The notes beneath the pieces are model-generated. The model ran no database searches and was not told where the DNA came from. It saw only the letters and a program-made list of their open reading frames with translations. The position numbers and the translations under genes are program-made. A stretch of 64,000 nt of DNA from Lentisphaerae bacterium WC36 (lineage in GTDB: Bacteria > Verrucomicrobiota > Lentisphaeria > Victivallales > SZUA-371): positions 3,218,230-3,282,229 of the forward strand of contig CP085689.1 in NCBI GenBank assembly GCA_020683205.1, in the 5' to 3' direction. Positions 42,243-50,595 of this stretch are shown piece after piece (positions within the stretch are counted from its first letter, which is position 1; each line of letters starts with the position of its first letter).

Positions 42243-42872
42243 TTATTTTCTATTCTGTTTATCGATTGCATCGTATGCTTTAATTGCTCTTTCACGCTCT
42301 TTTTCATCGTCATAAAGTAATGGTGCATAACTTTTCATAATTTCTGCATTCGACATTTTTTTGAAATCTGGCGCTTTGCGTGGATTGCTAAAATATTTAA
42401 CTTTTGCTCTTTTTGCTGCCGATATGGTAATAGACAGTTTATTACTAGTTAAATGACCACTAACATAGACATTGAATGCTTTTTGAATTTTACGATTTTG
42501 TGCTCTAATTTCTTCAATATTGACTTTTTTTTCTGTTGGAGTTTCAAAAAGGTTGATGTTTAGTGCTGGATCCCAAACAATTTTTGCTAGTCCATACTTA
42601 TAGTTAGTATATTCGATTGCTACAAGAGGTTTGGTTTCTTTGATAAAATTAATTTCTTCTTTAGATAATTTTCCTTCAAATTTTTTCAATGTAGCAGCTC
42701 TTGCTACTTCAACTAACCTTTGCTCTTCACTCAGCGATAACTTATCTTTATACGTTATTTGTTTTTTTATCGTAGTGTCAGTGTTTTGGCACCCAATTAT
42801 TGTTGTTGTCGTTAATGTTAATAATAAAATTAGTAGCATAAAATTAGAATTAAAATCAAAAAATTTACTCAT
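42243..42872 (-). CDS. Putative lipoprotein of unknown function
   Basis: 209 residues, not recognised. The N-terminus has a hydrophobic stretch ending in TIIGC, a good lipobox, so Cys28 is probably lipidated. The remainder is rich in Lys and Glu and appears helical (EEQRLVEVARAATLKKFEGKLSKEEINFIKE), with YKYGLAKIVWDP in the middle. It ends with KERERAIKAYDAIDKQNRK. It lies 33 bases after the Nif3-like gene on the same strand and probably forms a three-gene unit with it and the metallopeptidase. Confidence 0.7.
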   Translation of the reverse strand: MSKFFDFNSNFMLLILLLTLTTTTIIGCQNTDTTIKKQITYKDKLSLSEEQRLVEVARAATLKKFEGKLSKEEINFIKETKPLVAIEYTNYKYGLAKIVWDPALNINLFETPTEKKVNIEEIRAQNRKIQKAFNVYVSGHLTSNKLSITISAAKRAKVKYFSNPRKAPDFKKMSNAEIMKSYAPLLYDDEKERERAIKAYDAIDKQNRK

Positions 42873-42905
42873 AATAGATCCTCAATTATATTTTTTTAAG
42901 TGTCC

Positions 42906-43685
42906 TTATAATCCTGTAGGAATATCGAAAAATTTGCATTCAATTTGCGAACCGAATTGTTCTTTTGCTTTATTCATTACCGCTAATACTCCTGGAATTT
43001 CACTTTGGTAGTGTCCCGCCGTAATTACTGTAATTCCCAATTCTTTAATTAAGTGAAAACAAGAATGTCCAACTTCACCCGTAATTAAGCAGTCAGCTCC
43101 GACGCGTGCAGCCTCAGCTATGCCATCCTTTCCTCCTCCTCCCGAAATAACGGCAATAGTTTTTAGAGGCCTTTTTAGATCGTTAAAAATTTGTACGTGA
43201 TCGCTGTTAAGTTTATTGGCGATTGTTTTCGCTAAATCTTTTGCAGATATACCATTTTCTTCCATTGCTTGACCAATCATGCCAATTTCAAGTCCACAGT
43301 ATTCGGCGAATTGATGAGCATTCTGTAAATTTAATTCTTTTGCAATTAAGGCATTATGACCAATTCTTGGATGTCCATCTAATGGTAGATGAGCAGCGTA
43401 TAAACTGATGTCATTTTTGAAAAGAATTTTTAACTCTTTACCAATAACTCCATCAAAACGTTTGAAGCCATCACCCCAACTAATACCATGGTGGACAAAA
43501 ATCATGTCAGCATCCCAATTTGCAGCTTCTTGAAATAGATCCAAACAACCATCAACACCAAAGGCAATTTTTGTTACTTCAGTGCTAGCTTCAACTTGAA
43601 TTCCATTATTTGAGTAGTCACTAACACAAGAGTTAATATTTACAGTGTTATCAAAAAATTCTTTTATTTCTTTAAAACTAGGCAT
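42906..43685 (-). CDS. Nif3-like dinuclear metal-centre protein
   Basis: 259 residues of the Nif3/YbgI family, toroidal hexamers with a two-metal site and poorly known function; some are annotated GTP cyclohydrolase I type 2. Metal ligands: HHG (65-67), HLPLDGHP (99-106) and the C-terminal H-x3-E in AGHYQSE. GEVGHSCFH is the usual middle motif. Its start lies one base after the stop of the upstream metallopeptidase gene, indicating translational coupling. Confidence 0.9.
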   Translation of the reverse strand: MPSFKEIKEFFDNTVNINSCVSDYSNNGIQVEASTEVTKIAFGVDGCLDLFQEAANWDADMIFVHHGISWGDGFKRFDGVIGKELKILFKNDISLYAAHLPLDGHPRIGHNALIAKELNLQNAHQFAEYCGLEIGMIGQAMEENGISAKDLAKTIANKLNSDHVQIFNDLKRPLKTIAVISGGGGKDGIAEAARVGADCLITGEVGHSCFHLIKELGITVITAGHYQSEIPGVLAVMNKAKEQFGSQIECKFFDIPTGL

Positions 43686-43686
43686 A

Positions 43687-44643
43687 TTATTCTCCTGATT
43701 CTTGATTGGCCGTCGCGATGAACCTTTTACTTATTATTCTCCATCGTAACGATTCTTTGCATTTATATGTGATGAAATTCAATAAAGCTTTGTCTTTTAA
43801 TAATGCCATGCGTGAAATTTCATCTTTAACGCTTCTAAAAAGTACTGCTTTGGGTTCATTCACAGCTAATGCAGATAAATTTTTAAAGGCATTGTAATAT
43901 TCTTTACGCTGTTTGTGGCTTCTTAGTAACATATAAATAGGATAAATTGTAATTAAAAACCAAAATGGCGCAATCATCACATCAGAGCTTGGTGCAATAA
44001 AAGTTCTAAAAATTTGTACTGCTAAAAGTAGTAGGACTGGACCTAAAAAAAGATGTGCATCCCAACGACCTTGGAAACAGTTCCCAAAGTATTGACGCAA
44101 TTTGCTTTTTGAAGTCATATAAGCAAAATGTTCTTCATATGCAGAATCGTTTAATGGTAAACGGGCTGCGTGACATAGTTCATGAGATAAAAGTTCAGTT
44201 CGTTTGTAGATAAAAAATTTCTCGTTATCTTTAAAATTTTTACGAATTAAAAACATACTTAGTCCGCTCTCTGGAAAATATGCCGCACATCCTCCCCACA
44301 TAAAACCTAAGCTTTTTGACAGGAAAAATCCTGGGACCCAAGTTGCTGAAAAATTGAACAGCTTTGAAGTAGTTTCTCCTGCTTCGTTCATGATTGAATC
44401 GGGAATTATATCATTTTTTGAGGCTGTAATACCATCAAAAATTTCGTAATCGTCATTTTTAACGATGCCAGTATCTACTTTTTGTAAATTATCTAAAAGT
44501 AGTTGCATTCTTTTTTTAAAATCAGCTGCATTTTCATTGCCTGCTAAAAAAAGGCCATTTTTATCAAATTCAACTAGTAAGTTTTCATTTGTCGCAGTAA
44601 TATTTTCGATATTTTCTTTATTAAGGATTTTTTTGTAACTCAT
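43687..44643 (-). CDS. Putative membrane zinc metallopeptidase (HELCH)
   Basis: 318 residues, not assigned to a named family. HELCH at 154-158 is an HExxH zinc-protease motif in a helix-like context (TELLSHELCHAARLPLN). YEEHFAYM at 169-176 offers Glu170 or Glu171 as the third ligand, about 12 residues after the second His. Two adjacent membrane helices follow (about 197-216 and 223-241) and then a basic cytoplasmic-looking tail. No signal peptide. The N-terminal 90 residues are acidic and soluble. First gene of a unit with a Nif3-like protein and a lipoprotein. Active peptidase function is inferred from the motif. Confidence 0.7.
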   Translation of the reverse strand: MSYKKILNKENIENITATNENLLVEFDKNGLFLAGNENAADFKKRMQLLLDNLQKVDTGIVKNDDYEIFDGITASKNDIIPDSIMNEAGETTSKLFNFSATWVPGFFLSKSLGFMWGGCAAYFPESGLSMFLIRKNFKDNEKFFIYKRTELLSHELCHAARLPLNDSAYEEHFAYMTSKSKLRQYFGNCFQGRWDAHLFLGPVLLLLAVQIFRTFIAPSSDVMIAPFWFLITIYPIYMLLRSHKQRKEYYNAFKNLSALAVNEPKAVLFRSVKDEISRMALLKDKALLNFITYKCKESLRWRIISKRFIATANQESGE

Positions 44644-44948
44644 GCTTTATTTTATGGGCTTTATTTTAAAGTCCTTTTTAGTTATTATTTCTTTATATTA
44701 TTGTTAATAAAAATAGAGGGTAATTGCTCTAATTGCAATTGTTTAACAAAAAAATTGAGACGATTTATTGATAATTATTGCAAAATAGGGCTCATAAACT
44801 TGACAACATTAGGCGATAACCTTATAATATTTAGATTTGAATTTAAAAAGAGATTAAATTATTTTCATTAAGTTTATGAAAATGTAAAAATGTAGTTTTT
44901 ATTGAAAGGTAGTTGATCGTTTAAAAGGGAACGAGGAGGTTTTTTAAG
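44644..44948 (+). other. 305-bp spacer with the ahb promoter and leader
   Basis: The spacer separates the divergent metallopeptidase and ahb units. It holds a perfect consensus promoter (44800-44828) and a leader of about 115 bases. In the leader TTTTCAT and ATGAAAA (about 44861-44881) can form a 7-bp hairpin. No known riboswitch or FNR-type site was recognised. Confidence 0.6.
44800..44828 (+). promoter_or_regulatory. Consensus sigma-70 promoter of the ahb operon
   Basis: TTGACA at 44800-44805, a 17-base spacer and TATAAT at 44823-44828. Both boxes are exact matches to consensus. GGAGG before ahbC is also very strong. Confidence 0.88.
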
Positions 44949-46115
44949 ATGATTAGTATTACGAAATTATTCACTGGTGATAGCGAGCCAAATGATAAAT
45001 TACGCTATGGAGGTAATCGTTGCGGCGATGCGGTGCCAGTTATGGATAGACGTCCAGTAGTAGTTTGGAACTGTACAAAACGTTGTAATTTAGTATGTAG
45101 CCATTGCTATGCTCGTAGTGATGAGGCAAAAGGTGATTATGAACTTTCTACAAAGGAAGGAAAGAATTTAATTGATGATTTAGCACAATTTGGTAGCCCA
45201 GTTATTTTATTTAGCGGTGGCGAACCATTAAGTCGCCCTGATTTGCCGGAGTTAGCAAAATATGCGGTTGAAAAAGGACTTCGTGCAACAATTTCAACCA
45301 ATGGAACTTTAATTGATGAAAAGATGGCGGCTAAGCTTAAAGAGATTCAATTATCATATGTTGGAATTAGTATTGATGGGACAGAGGAAACACATGATAA
45401 ATTTCGTCAACGTAAAGGTTCATATGCGAAAGCCGTACAAGGTGTGCGCAACTGTTTAGCTGTTGGATTAAAAGTTGGTTTGCGTTTCACAATTACTAAA
45501 GATAATATGCAAGATATAGGCGATGTATTTGATTTAATGGAACGAGAGAATATCCCACGTATCTGTTTTTATCATTTAGTAAACACGGGACGAGGTGAAG
45601 ATATTAGTGGCTCATTGCTAACACATGAAGAGACGGCTAATGTTGTTGACTATATTGTAAAACGTACACTTGAATTAAAACAAAAAAATCCAGCTGTCGA
45701 AGTTCTAACTGTAGATAATAGTGCCGATGGACCATATTTATATTTAAAAATGAAAGCTGAAAATAACCCAAAAACGGAAGAGGTATATCAACTTTTAAAA
45801 CGTAATGGCGGTTATAGCAGTGGCGTGGGTATTGGTTGCGTGAGCTGGAATGGTGATGTATATCCAGATCAATTTTGGCGTCAGCACAAGTTAGGTAATG
45901 TTTTAGAGCGTCCATTTAGTGAAATTTGGCAAGATATTTCCAATCCATTGATGGCAGGGCTTAAAAAACGTCATGAAATGGTTGAAGGTCGTTGTGCTGA
46001 ATGTAAATTTTTAGAAATTTGTGGCGGTAACTTTAGAGCACGTGGTGAAGCTGCAACAGGTTCACTGTGGGGACCTGACCCTGCATGTTACTTAACTGAT
46101 GAGGAAATCAAGTAA
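44949..46115 (+). CDS. ahbC: AhbC, radical SAM 12,18-didecarboxysiroheme deacetylase
   Basis: 388-residue radical SAM enzyme with a SPASM-type C-terminus. In the alternative heme pathway AhbC removes the acetate side chains of 12,18-didecarboxysiroheme, giving Fe-coproporphyrin III. The cluster motif CNLVCSHC has Cys46, Cys50 and Cys53; SGGEPL follows. The N-terminus MISITKLFTG...KLRYG and the phrases GIPRICFYHLV-like (NIPRICFYHLVNTGRGED), LTVDNSADGPYLYLKM and GIGCVSWNGDVYPDQFWRQHKLGNV are the AhbC pattern as I know it. C-terminal Cys residues (GRCAECKFLEICGG and PACYLT) would bind auxiliary clusters. NirJ of heme d1 synthesis is the closest alternative. The stop overlaps the next start by one base. 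Confidence 0.87.
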   Translation: MISITKLFTGDSEPNDKLRYGGNRCGDAVPVMDRRPVVVWNCTKRCNLVCSHCYARSDEAKGDYELSTKEGKNLIDDLAQFGSPVILFSGGEPLSRPDLPELAKYAVEKGLRATISTNGTLIDEKMAAKLKEIQLSYVGISIDGTEETHDKFRQRKGSYAKAVQGVRNCLAVGLKVGLRFTITKDNMQDIGDVFDLMERENIPRICFYHLVNTGRGEDISGSLLTHEETANVVDYIVKRTLELKQKNPAVEVLTVDNSADGPYLYLKMKAENNPKTEEVYQLLKRNGGYSSGVGIGCVSWNGDVYPDQFWRQHKLGNVLERPFSEIWQDISNPLMAGLKKRHEMVEGRCAECKFLEICGGNFRARGEAATGSLWGPDPACYLTDEEIK

Positions 46116-47209
46116 TGAGTTGTCCTCATCATCAACAGCATTCTCATGGTGCAAGTGCTCAGCATCATGACTCTGCTAATGATTTAATAAAATATCCTCT
46201 TCGTGCAGTAGCCTGGGAAACTACTCGTAAATGTATTTTGAATTGCAAACATTGCCGTGGTGGAGCATTAAATAAAGAATATTGTGGCGAATTGACAACA
46301 GAAGAAGGCAAAAAACTTTTAAAAAGTATAGCCTCTTGTGGTCGTACCGTGATGATTTTTACTGGAGGTGAACCAATGAGTCGCCCCGATATTTATGAAT
46401 TAATTAGCTATGCAAAAGAGTGCGGACTTATTCCTGTAATTTCACCATGTGGGCATTTAGTTACTCCTGAAACTGTAAAGAAACTTCAAGATGCTGGCGC
46501 AATGGCGATGAGTATTAGCCTTGATGGTGCAGATGCAAAAAGCCATGATGATTTTCGTGGTGAAGAAGGAGCTTTCAATACTGCTGTACAAGCAATCAAG
46601 TATGCTGTTGCTGCTGATTTTAGAACACAAATAAATTGTACTGTTAGTAAACTAAATGTTGCGGATCTAGAAAAAATTCATGATTTAGCAGTTTCACTTG
46701 GGGCCAAAGCAGTTGATTATTTTTTCTTAGTGCCGACTGGTCGTGGCGAACAGTTAAAAAAATTAGAGATTAGTTCAGCCGAATATGAAGATGCTTTAAA
46801 TTTTATTGATAATTTGCGAAAACGATCTCCTATTGATATTAGAGTAACGTGTGCTCCTCATTATGCTAGAATTCAGCAACAAAATAACGATGAAGATGAA
46901 CCAATTACAGCGCGTGGGTGTTTGGGAGGTAAAGGGTTTGCATTTATTTCACACACAGGAATTGTACAACCATGTGGATTCTTTAATCGAGTATGTGGAG
47001 ATCTTAGAGCAGAAAATTATGATTTTAAGAAAATTTATTTAGAGTCAAAAATTTTTAATGATTTACGTGACACGGCTTCATATAAGGGGAGTTGTGGAGC
47101 TTGTAAATTTGTTAATAGTTGTGGCGGCTGTCGTGCAAGAGCGTTAGAAAAATATGGAGACTATATGGCCGCAGAGCCAAACTGTAAATATAACGCAAAG
47201 AAGAAGTGA
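46115..47209 (+). CDS. ahbD: AhbD, radical SAM heme b synthase
   Basis: 364-residue radical SAM enzyme expected to decarboxylate two propionates of Fe-coproporphyrin III to give heme b. CILNCKHC supplies Cys40, Cys44 and Cys47; VAWETTRKC is the AhbD form of this region. TGGEPMSRPDIYEL, SISLDGADAKSHDDFRG and the SPASM region (QPCGFF, CGACKFVNSCGGCRARALEKYGD) follow. The first 20 residues contain seven His (HHQQHSHGASAQHH), an N-terminal tail that could bind metal or heme. It overlaps ahbC by one base (TAATG) and is followed by the decarboxylase after 33 bases. Confidence 0.85.
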   Translation: MSCPHHQQHSHGASAQHHDSANDLIKYPLRAVAWETTRKCILNCKHCRGGALNKEYCGELTTEEGKKLLKSIASCGRTVMIFTGGEPMSRPDIYELISYAKECGLIPVISPCGHLVTPETVKKLQDAGAMAMSISLDGADAKSHDDFRGEEGAFNTAVQAIKYAVAADFRTQINCTVSKLNVADLEKIHDLAVSLGAKAVDYFFLVPTGRGEQLKKLEISSAEYEDALNFIDNLRKRSPIDIRVTCAPHYARIQQQNNDEDEPITARGCLGGKGFAFISHTGIVQPCGFFNRVCGDLRAENYDFKKIYLESKIFNDLRDTASYKGSCGACKFVNSCGGCRARALEKYGDYMAAEPNCKYNAKKK

Positions 47210-47242
47210 AAGATTGCTTCAGAAAAAATAGGAAAGGGTATT

Positions 47243-48205
47243 ATGACTACAAAGGAAGTTGAAAAGTTAGTATTAAAAAAGGTTCAGGGCGGTATCAAGG
47301 TTGAACCACATCCTTTTTTACCAATTGCTCAAGAATGTGGTACTGACGAGGAAACTGTTGTTGAAATTATTAACAGTATGAAAGATAGTGGAAATATTCG
47401 CCGTTTTGGCGCAGTTTTTGATTCTCATGCTTTAGGATATAGTTCAACATTGTGTGCTGCAAATATTGATGAAAATAATGCTGATGAAATAGCAAAGATT
47501 AAGGTGTTTTTTTCAACGGATCCACGTATTACGCATGCTTATATTCGCAAAGGAATGCCAAATTTATGGTTTACGATTACAGAACTGAATGAAAAATTTG
47601 CTGAAACAGTTGCCTTTTATGATAAATTATTTGTTGGTGGTATTTGGAATATGCCGGCAATTAAACGTTATAAGATTCGTGCAGTTTTTGACGATAATAA
47701 CGATGATGTAGGTAGTACTGAATTAATTAAAAAAACATCATTTTCTGAAGCTCAAAAAAATGCAATTCGATATTTTCAAGGCGACATTGAAGTGACCTCA
47801 AATCTATTTGCTAATGCTGCCCAGCATTTAAATATTGAGTTGGCGCAATTAATGCAATGGCTCCAACGTTGGCAATATTCAAAAGTAATGCGTCGTTTAT
47901 CGGCAGTGGTTTTTCACCGTAAAATTGGGGTTAAAGGAAATGCGATGTGTGCTTGGGAGGTTGCTAAAGATCGCGTTGATGAAGTTGGTGAATATTTAGC
48001 TAAGTTGCCAGTTGTAACCCATTGTTACGAACGTGATGTGCCAGTTGAATTCAAATATAATATGTTTGCAATGATGCATGGTAATACTCTTGATGATGTA
48101 GCTAAAAACTTTGCAATCATATCTTCGGAGCTAGATTTACCTAATGGGAAAATGTTTGATTCAGTTTTAGAATTAGAGAAAAGTAGCCCAAAATATTTTA
48201 TATAA
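47243..48205 (+). CDS. Fused AhbA/AhbB-type siroheme decarboxylase
   Basis: 320 residues holding two Lrp/AsnC-like halves. The first (about 1-150) has the winged-helix part and IRRFGAVFDSHALGYSSTLCAANI; the second (about 170-320) has MRRLSAVVFHRKIGVKGNAMCAWEV and LPVVTHCYERD. Each half resembles one subunit of siroheme decarboxylase, normally two proteins of about 150-200 residues (AhbA and AhbB). The enzyme converts siroheme to 12,18-didecarboxysiroheme. The related NirDL proteins of heme d1 synthesis are also sometimes fused. The RBS AGGAAAGG lies before the start. Being last in the ahbCD unit, it completes the siroheme-to-heme steps. Confidence 0.87.
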   Translation: MTTKEVEKLVLKKVQGGIKVEPHPFLPIAQECGTDEETVVEIINSMKDSGNIRRFGAVFDSHALGYSSTLCAANIDENNADEIAKIKVFFSTDPRITHAYIRKGMPNLWFTITELNEKFAETVAFYDKLFVGGIWNMPAIKRYKIRAVFDDNNDDVGSTELIKKTSFSEAQKNAIRYFQGDIEVTSNLFANAAQHLNIELAQLMQWLQRWQYSKVMRRLSAVVFHRKIGVKGNAMCAWEVAKDRVDEVGEYLAKLPVVTHCYERDVPVEFKYNMFAMMHGNTLDDVAKNFAIISSELDLPNGKMFDSVLELEKSSPKYFI

Positions 48206-48240
48206 TAAAATACTTTTTAATAGGTAGTTTTTAGCGAATA

Positions 48241-48343
48241 AATGGTTAGAAAATTTAAGAAAAAAGTTGTTTTCTGTATTGAGCAGTGCTATAATGCTAT
48301 ACTAATTAAGGTATTAACAAAAATTTTAAATCTTCTAACCATT
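48241..48343 (+). repeat. Inverted repeat flanking the cupin lipoprotein promoter
   Basis: Sixteen-base arms at 48241-48256 (AATGGTTAGAAAATTT) and 48328-48343 (AAATCTTCTAACCATT) match at 15 positions and enclose the promoter at 48267-48295. It could loop the promoter region or form a large leader hairpin. The purpose is unknown. Confidence 0.5.
48267..48295 (+). promoter_or_regulatory. Promoter for the cupin-like lipoprotein
   Basis: TTGTTT at 48267-48272, a 17-base spacer and consensus TATAAT at 48290-48295, about 80 bases before the start codon. Confidence 0.65.
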
Positions 48344-48376
48344 TTGGTGTTAGAAACAAAAAAGGACCCGGGAATA

Positions 48377-49135
48377 ATGAAAAAAAGTTTGTTTTTAGCT
48401 GCAATTGCGGCAACTACATTAGCTTTAACTGGTTGTGAAACTATGAAGTGCCCTTGGAGCTCATATGACAATGAAGACTTCTACTGCAAGGACAAAACAA
48501 TGAAGCCAGAGGTAATTAACGAGGCTTATTACTCTGTGATGAGAGATTTTAATTACCCAATTTACCCTATTTTAAGAACTCCTAATTTCTGGTTCAGTGA
48601 TTTTGGTCAAGGCGATCTGGCTAACCTAGGTATGGGTGGAATTTTCTGGATGAATGTTAAAGGAACTTACCCTAAAAAATGTCTTTTACCTGAAGGTAAA
48701 AAATTTGCTGGCACTATGTATGGTTATTTAGGTCATGAGATCTATTTACTTCCAAATCAAACTTTACCTGAGCACCGTCATTTAGCAGGGCCAGAAGGTT
48801 GTGGCGCAAAAATGGAAAGCTGGTTAGTTCGTTATGGAACAGTAATGCTTTATAGTGAAACAAAAACTGCAGGTGCTAAATTAATTAAAGATTTACCAGC
48901 AGACCAACGTCCTTGGGGATTTGGTGAGCCTTGGTTTAAAAGTAAATATTATACAATCGTTAAAAGTGGCGAAAATGGTAAATTGGAGTGCCCAGAAGGT
49001 TGGCACGGTATGAAGGCTTTTGATCAAGGTGCAATCGTTACTGAGTTTGCAACATATCATAACCATGTTATGTTCTCAAAACCAGGAATGACTTTTGCTA
49101 ATTCAAAGATGCCTGAGAAAAAAGATAAAAAATAA
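48377..49135 (+). CDS. Cupin-like lipoprotein (paralogue of the next gene)
   Basis: 253 residues. The signal LFLAAIAATTLALTGC gives lipidated Cys20, so the mature protein is exported. The core GHEIYLLPNQTLPEHRH (119-135) with His133, His135 and later Glu147 is a cupin-type metal site, and YHNHVMFSKPGM near the C-terminus supplies another His. The shape resembles D-lyxose-isomerase-like cupins, but that is a guess. The longer frame from 48242 is rejected because it reads through the promoter. About 60 percent identical by eye to the cytoplasmic protein at 49231, with PWGFGE and FKSKYY strictly shared. Ligand unknown. Confidence 0.75.
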   Translation: MKKSLFLAAIAATTLALTGCETMKCPWSSYDNEDFYCKDKTMKPEVINEAYYSVMRDFNYPIYPILRTPNFWFSDFGQGDLANLGMGGIFWMNVKGTYPKKCLLPEGKKFAGTMYGYLGHEIYLLPNQTLPEHRHLAGPEGCGAKMESWLVRYGTVMLYSETKTAGAKLIKDLPADQRPWGFGEPWFKSKYYTIVKSGENGKLECPEGWHGMKAFDQGAIVTEFATYHNHVMFSKPGMTFANSKMPEKKDKK

Positions 49136-49175
49136 TTTATTTAGCTTTATAAGCAGTAAATAAATGACAATAGTT

Positions 49176-49207
49176 AAAAAGCTGTTAGAGTTTTCTAACA
49201 GCTTTTT
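49176..49207 (+). terminator. Terminator between the two cupin genes
   Basis: AAAAAGCTGTTAGA (49176-49189) pairs perfectly with TCTAACAGCTTTTT (49194-49207) around GTTT. The two paralogues are therefore partly separate units. Confidence 0.9.
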
Positions 49208-49230
49208 ACATGAATAAAGGAATTATTAAT

Positions 49231-49896
49231 ATGACACAAATGAGTAATGAAAATTATTATGATGCTGATAATGCGGTAAATCCAAATGGAATTAAAGATG
49301 CATTTTTTGCAATGATGAAAAAATTTAATTATCCAATTTATCCACGCTTGAAAACCGATGAATTTTGGTTTTGTGACTTTTTAGAAGCTGATTTTGCTAA
49401 CCTAGGCATGGGTGGAATTTTCTGGATGAATGTTAAGGGGAAGTATACAAAAATTATCGGAAATGACTCTGCTGATAAATATATTGATGACAATTATGGT
49501 TATCTAGGGCATGAAATTTATTTATTGCCAAATCAAACATTACCTGAACATCATCACGAAGCAGGAGCCGAAGACTTTGGTGCAAAAATGGAAAGTTGGC
49601 AAATTCGCCATGGTTCAGTAATGCTTTATAGCGAAATTGAAAGCGATGGCGCTAAATTGATTGCTGATTTACCAGAAGATCAACGCCCTTGGGGATTTGG
49701 TGAAGATTGGTTTAAAAGTAAATATTACGTTATTGCTAATGAGGGTGATTGCGTGGATATGGAAGATGCTGAGTCTTTCCATGGAATGATGGCACTAAGT
49801 GATGGTGCGATTGTGACTGAATATGCAACTTATCATAACCATGTTAGTTTTGCAAAACCAGGGATGGAGTTCGCAAACTCAAAAGATCCTCAGTAA
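49231..49896 (+). CDS. Cytoplasmic cupin-like protein (paralogue of the lipoprotein)
   Basis: 221 residues without a signal peptide. The start at 49231 (MTQMSNENYY) has AAAGGAA upstream; the ATG at 49210 overlaps the terminator region. FNYPIYP, FANLGMGGIFWMNVKG, GHEIYLLPNQTLPEHHHEAG, DQRPWGFGEDWFKSKYYVI and YATYHNHVSFAKPGM parallel the exported neighbour. A metal-dependent sugar isomerase or sugar-binding cupin is likely. The two could act on the same compound on either side of the membrane. Confidence 0.75.
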   Translation: MTQMSNENYYDADNAVNPNGIKDAFFAMMKKFNYPIYPRLKTDEFWFCDFLEADFANLGMGGIFWMNVKGKYTKIIGNDSADKYIDDNYGYLGHEIYLLPNQTLPEHHHEAGAEDFGAKMESWQIRHGSVMLYSEIESDGAKLIADLPEDQRPWGFGEDWFKSKYYVIANEGDCVDMEDAESFHGMMALSDGAIVTEYATYHNHVSFAKPGMEFANSKDPQ

Positions 49897-49922
49897 TGAA
49901 AAAAAATATTATTTTGGTCAAG

Positions 49923-49951
49923 AAAAGCACTTCGTTTATTGAAGTGCTTTT
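49923..49951. terminator. Bidirectional terminator after the cupin gene
   Basis: AAAAGCACTTC (49923-49933) pairs with GAAGTGCTTTT (49941-49951), 11 bp with a 7-base loop. T-rich on both sides, it faces the plus-strand cupin gene and the minus-strand VOC gene. Confidence 0.85.
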
Positions 49952-50083
49952 TCATTTTTTAAATGACATTAGGGCTCTTCTTGATTAAAATTTGCTCTTT
50001 TTGTTTTTTGTAAAATAATTGTCTAAAAGTTAACAATCGTTAAATTTTTCTTTAAAATTAATTTTTAGAAATATTCATTAAGA

Positions 50084-50470
50084 TTATATTGTTAATTCTA
50101 GTCTATTGTTTTCAGGATCTAAGACAACGCTTTCGAAATAGCCATCTTTGCGTGGCTCTTCGACAATGGTATAGCCATCGAGCGCAAGACGCGCTGTTAG
50201 TTCTTCAACTTTGTGCTCGCTCCCAACGCTAATTGCAATATGAATTAAGCCAATATATTGGGGGAATACATACTCAGAGCTCTCTGGAATTGACGATTTG
50301 TGCATAATTTCTAAGCGGCAACAACTATCGGGGAAGGTTAAAAAATAAGAAGAAAAACCTTTTTGTTCATTGATATATTTTTTATTAGGAGTTGCCGCAA
50401 AATATTTAACGTAAAAGTCTTTTAATTTATCAATATCTTTTGCCCACATTGCAATATGACTGATTTTCAT
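50084..50470 (-). CDS. VOC-superfamily (glyoxalase/dioxygenase-like) protein
   Basis: 128 residues with the paired beta-alpha-beta-beta-beta units of vicinal oxygen chelate proteins. ISHIAMWAKDIDKLKDFYVKYF is the first unit with metal His4, LEIMHK has a metal-ligand Glu, HIAISVGSEHKVEEL is the second unit, and the C-terminal NRLELTI supplies the last Glu. It resembles lactoylglutathione-lyase-like and fosfomycin-resistance-like members; the substrate cannot be stated. Single gene. Confidence 0.85.
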   Translation of the reverse strand: MKISHIAMWAKDIDKLKDFYVKYFAATPNKKYINEQKGFSSYFLTFPDSCCRLEIMHKSSIPESSEYVFPQYIGLIHIAISVGSEHKVEELTARLALDGYTIVEEPRKDGYFESVVLDPENNRLELTI

Positions 50471-50544
50471 AATCTCCGCTCCTATTTTTTATTCTTCTTA
50501 CGTTCTATGATTTTAGAGCCTTTTTTTTAAATTGTCAATAAAAA

Positions 50545-50571
50545 AAGCTCTCAATAAAAAATTGAGAGCTT
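50545..50571 (-). terminator. Terminator after the large glycosidase-like gene
   Basis: AAGCTCTCAAT (50545-50555) pairs with ATTGAGAGCTT (50561-50571). On the minus strand a T-run follows. Confidence 0.9.
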
Positions 50572-50595
50572 GTGTATTTTTAGCTTTAAAAGTAA

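Noticed and set aside
44949-48205. Heme d1 (Nir) pathway as the role of the three-gene unit
   Set aside because: The radical SAM proteins fit AhbC and AhbD, two are present and no nirS, nirF or nirN lies nearby; kept only as an alternative.
48242-48376. N-terminal extension of the cupin lipoprotein
   Set aside because: It would include the promoter and place the lipobox internally; the start at 48377 gives a classic lipoprotein signal.
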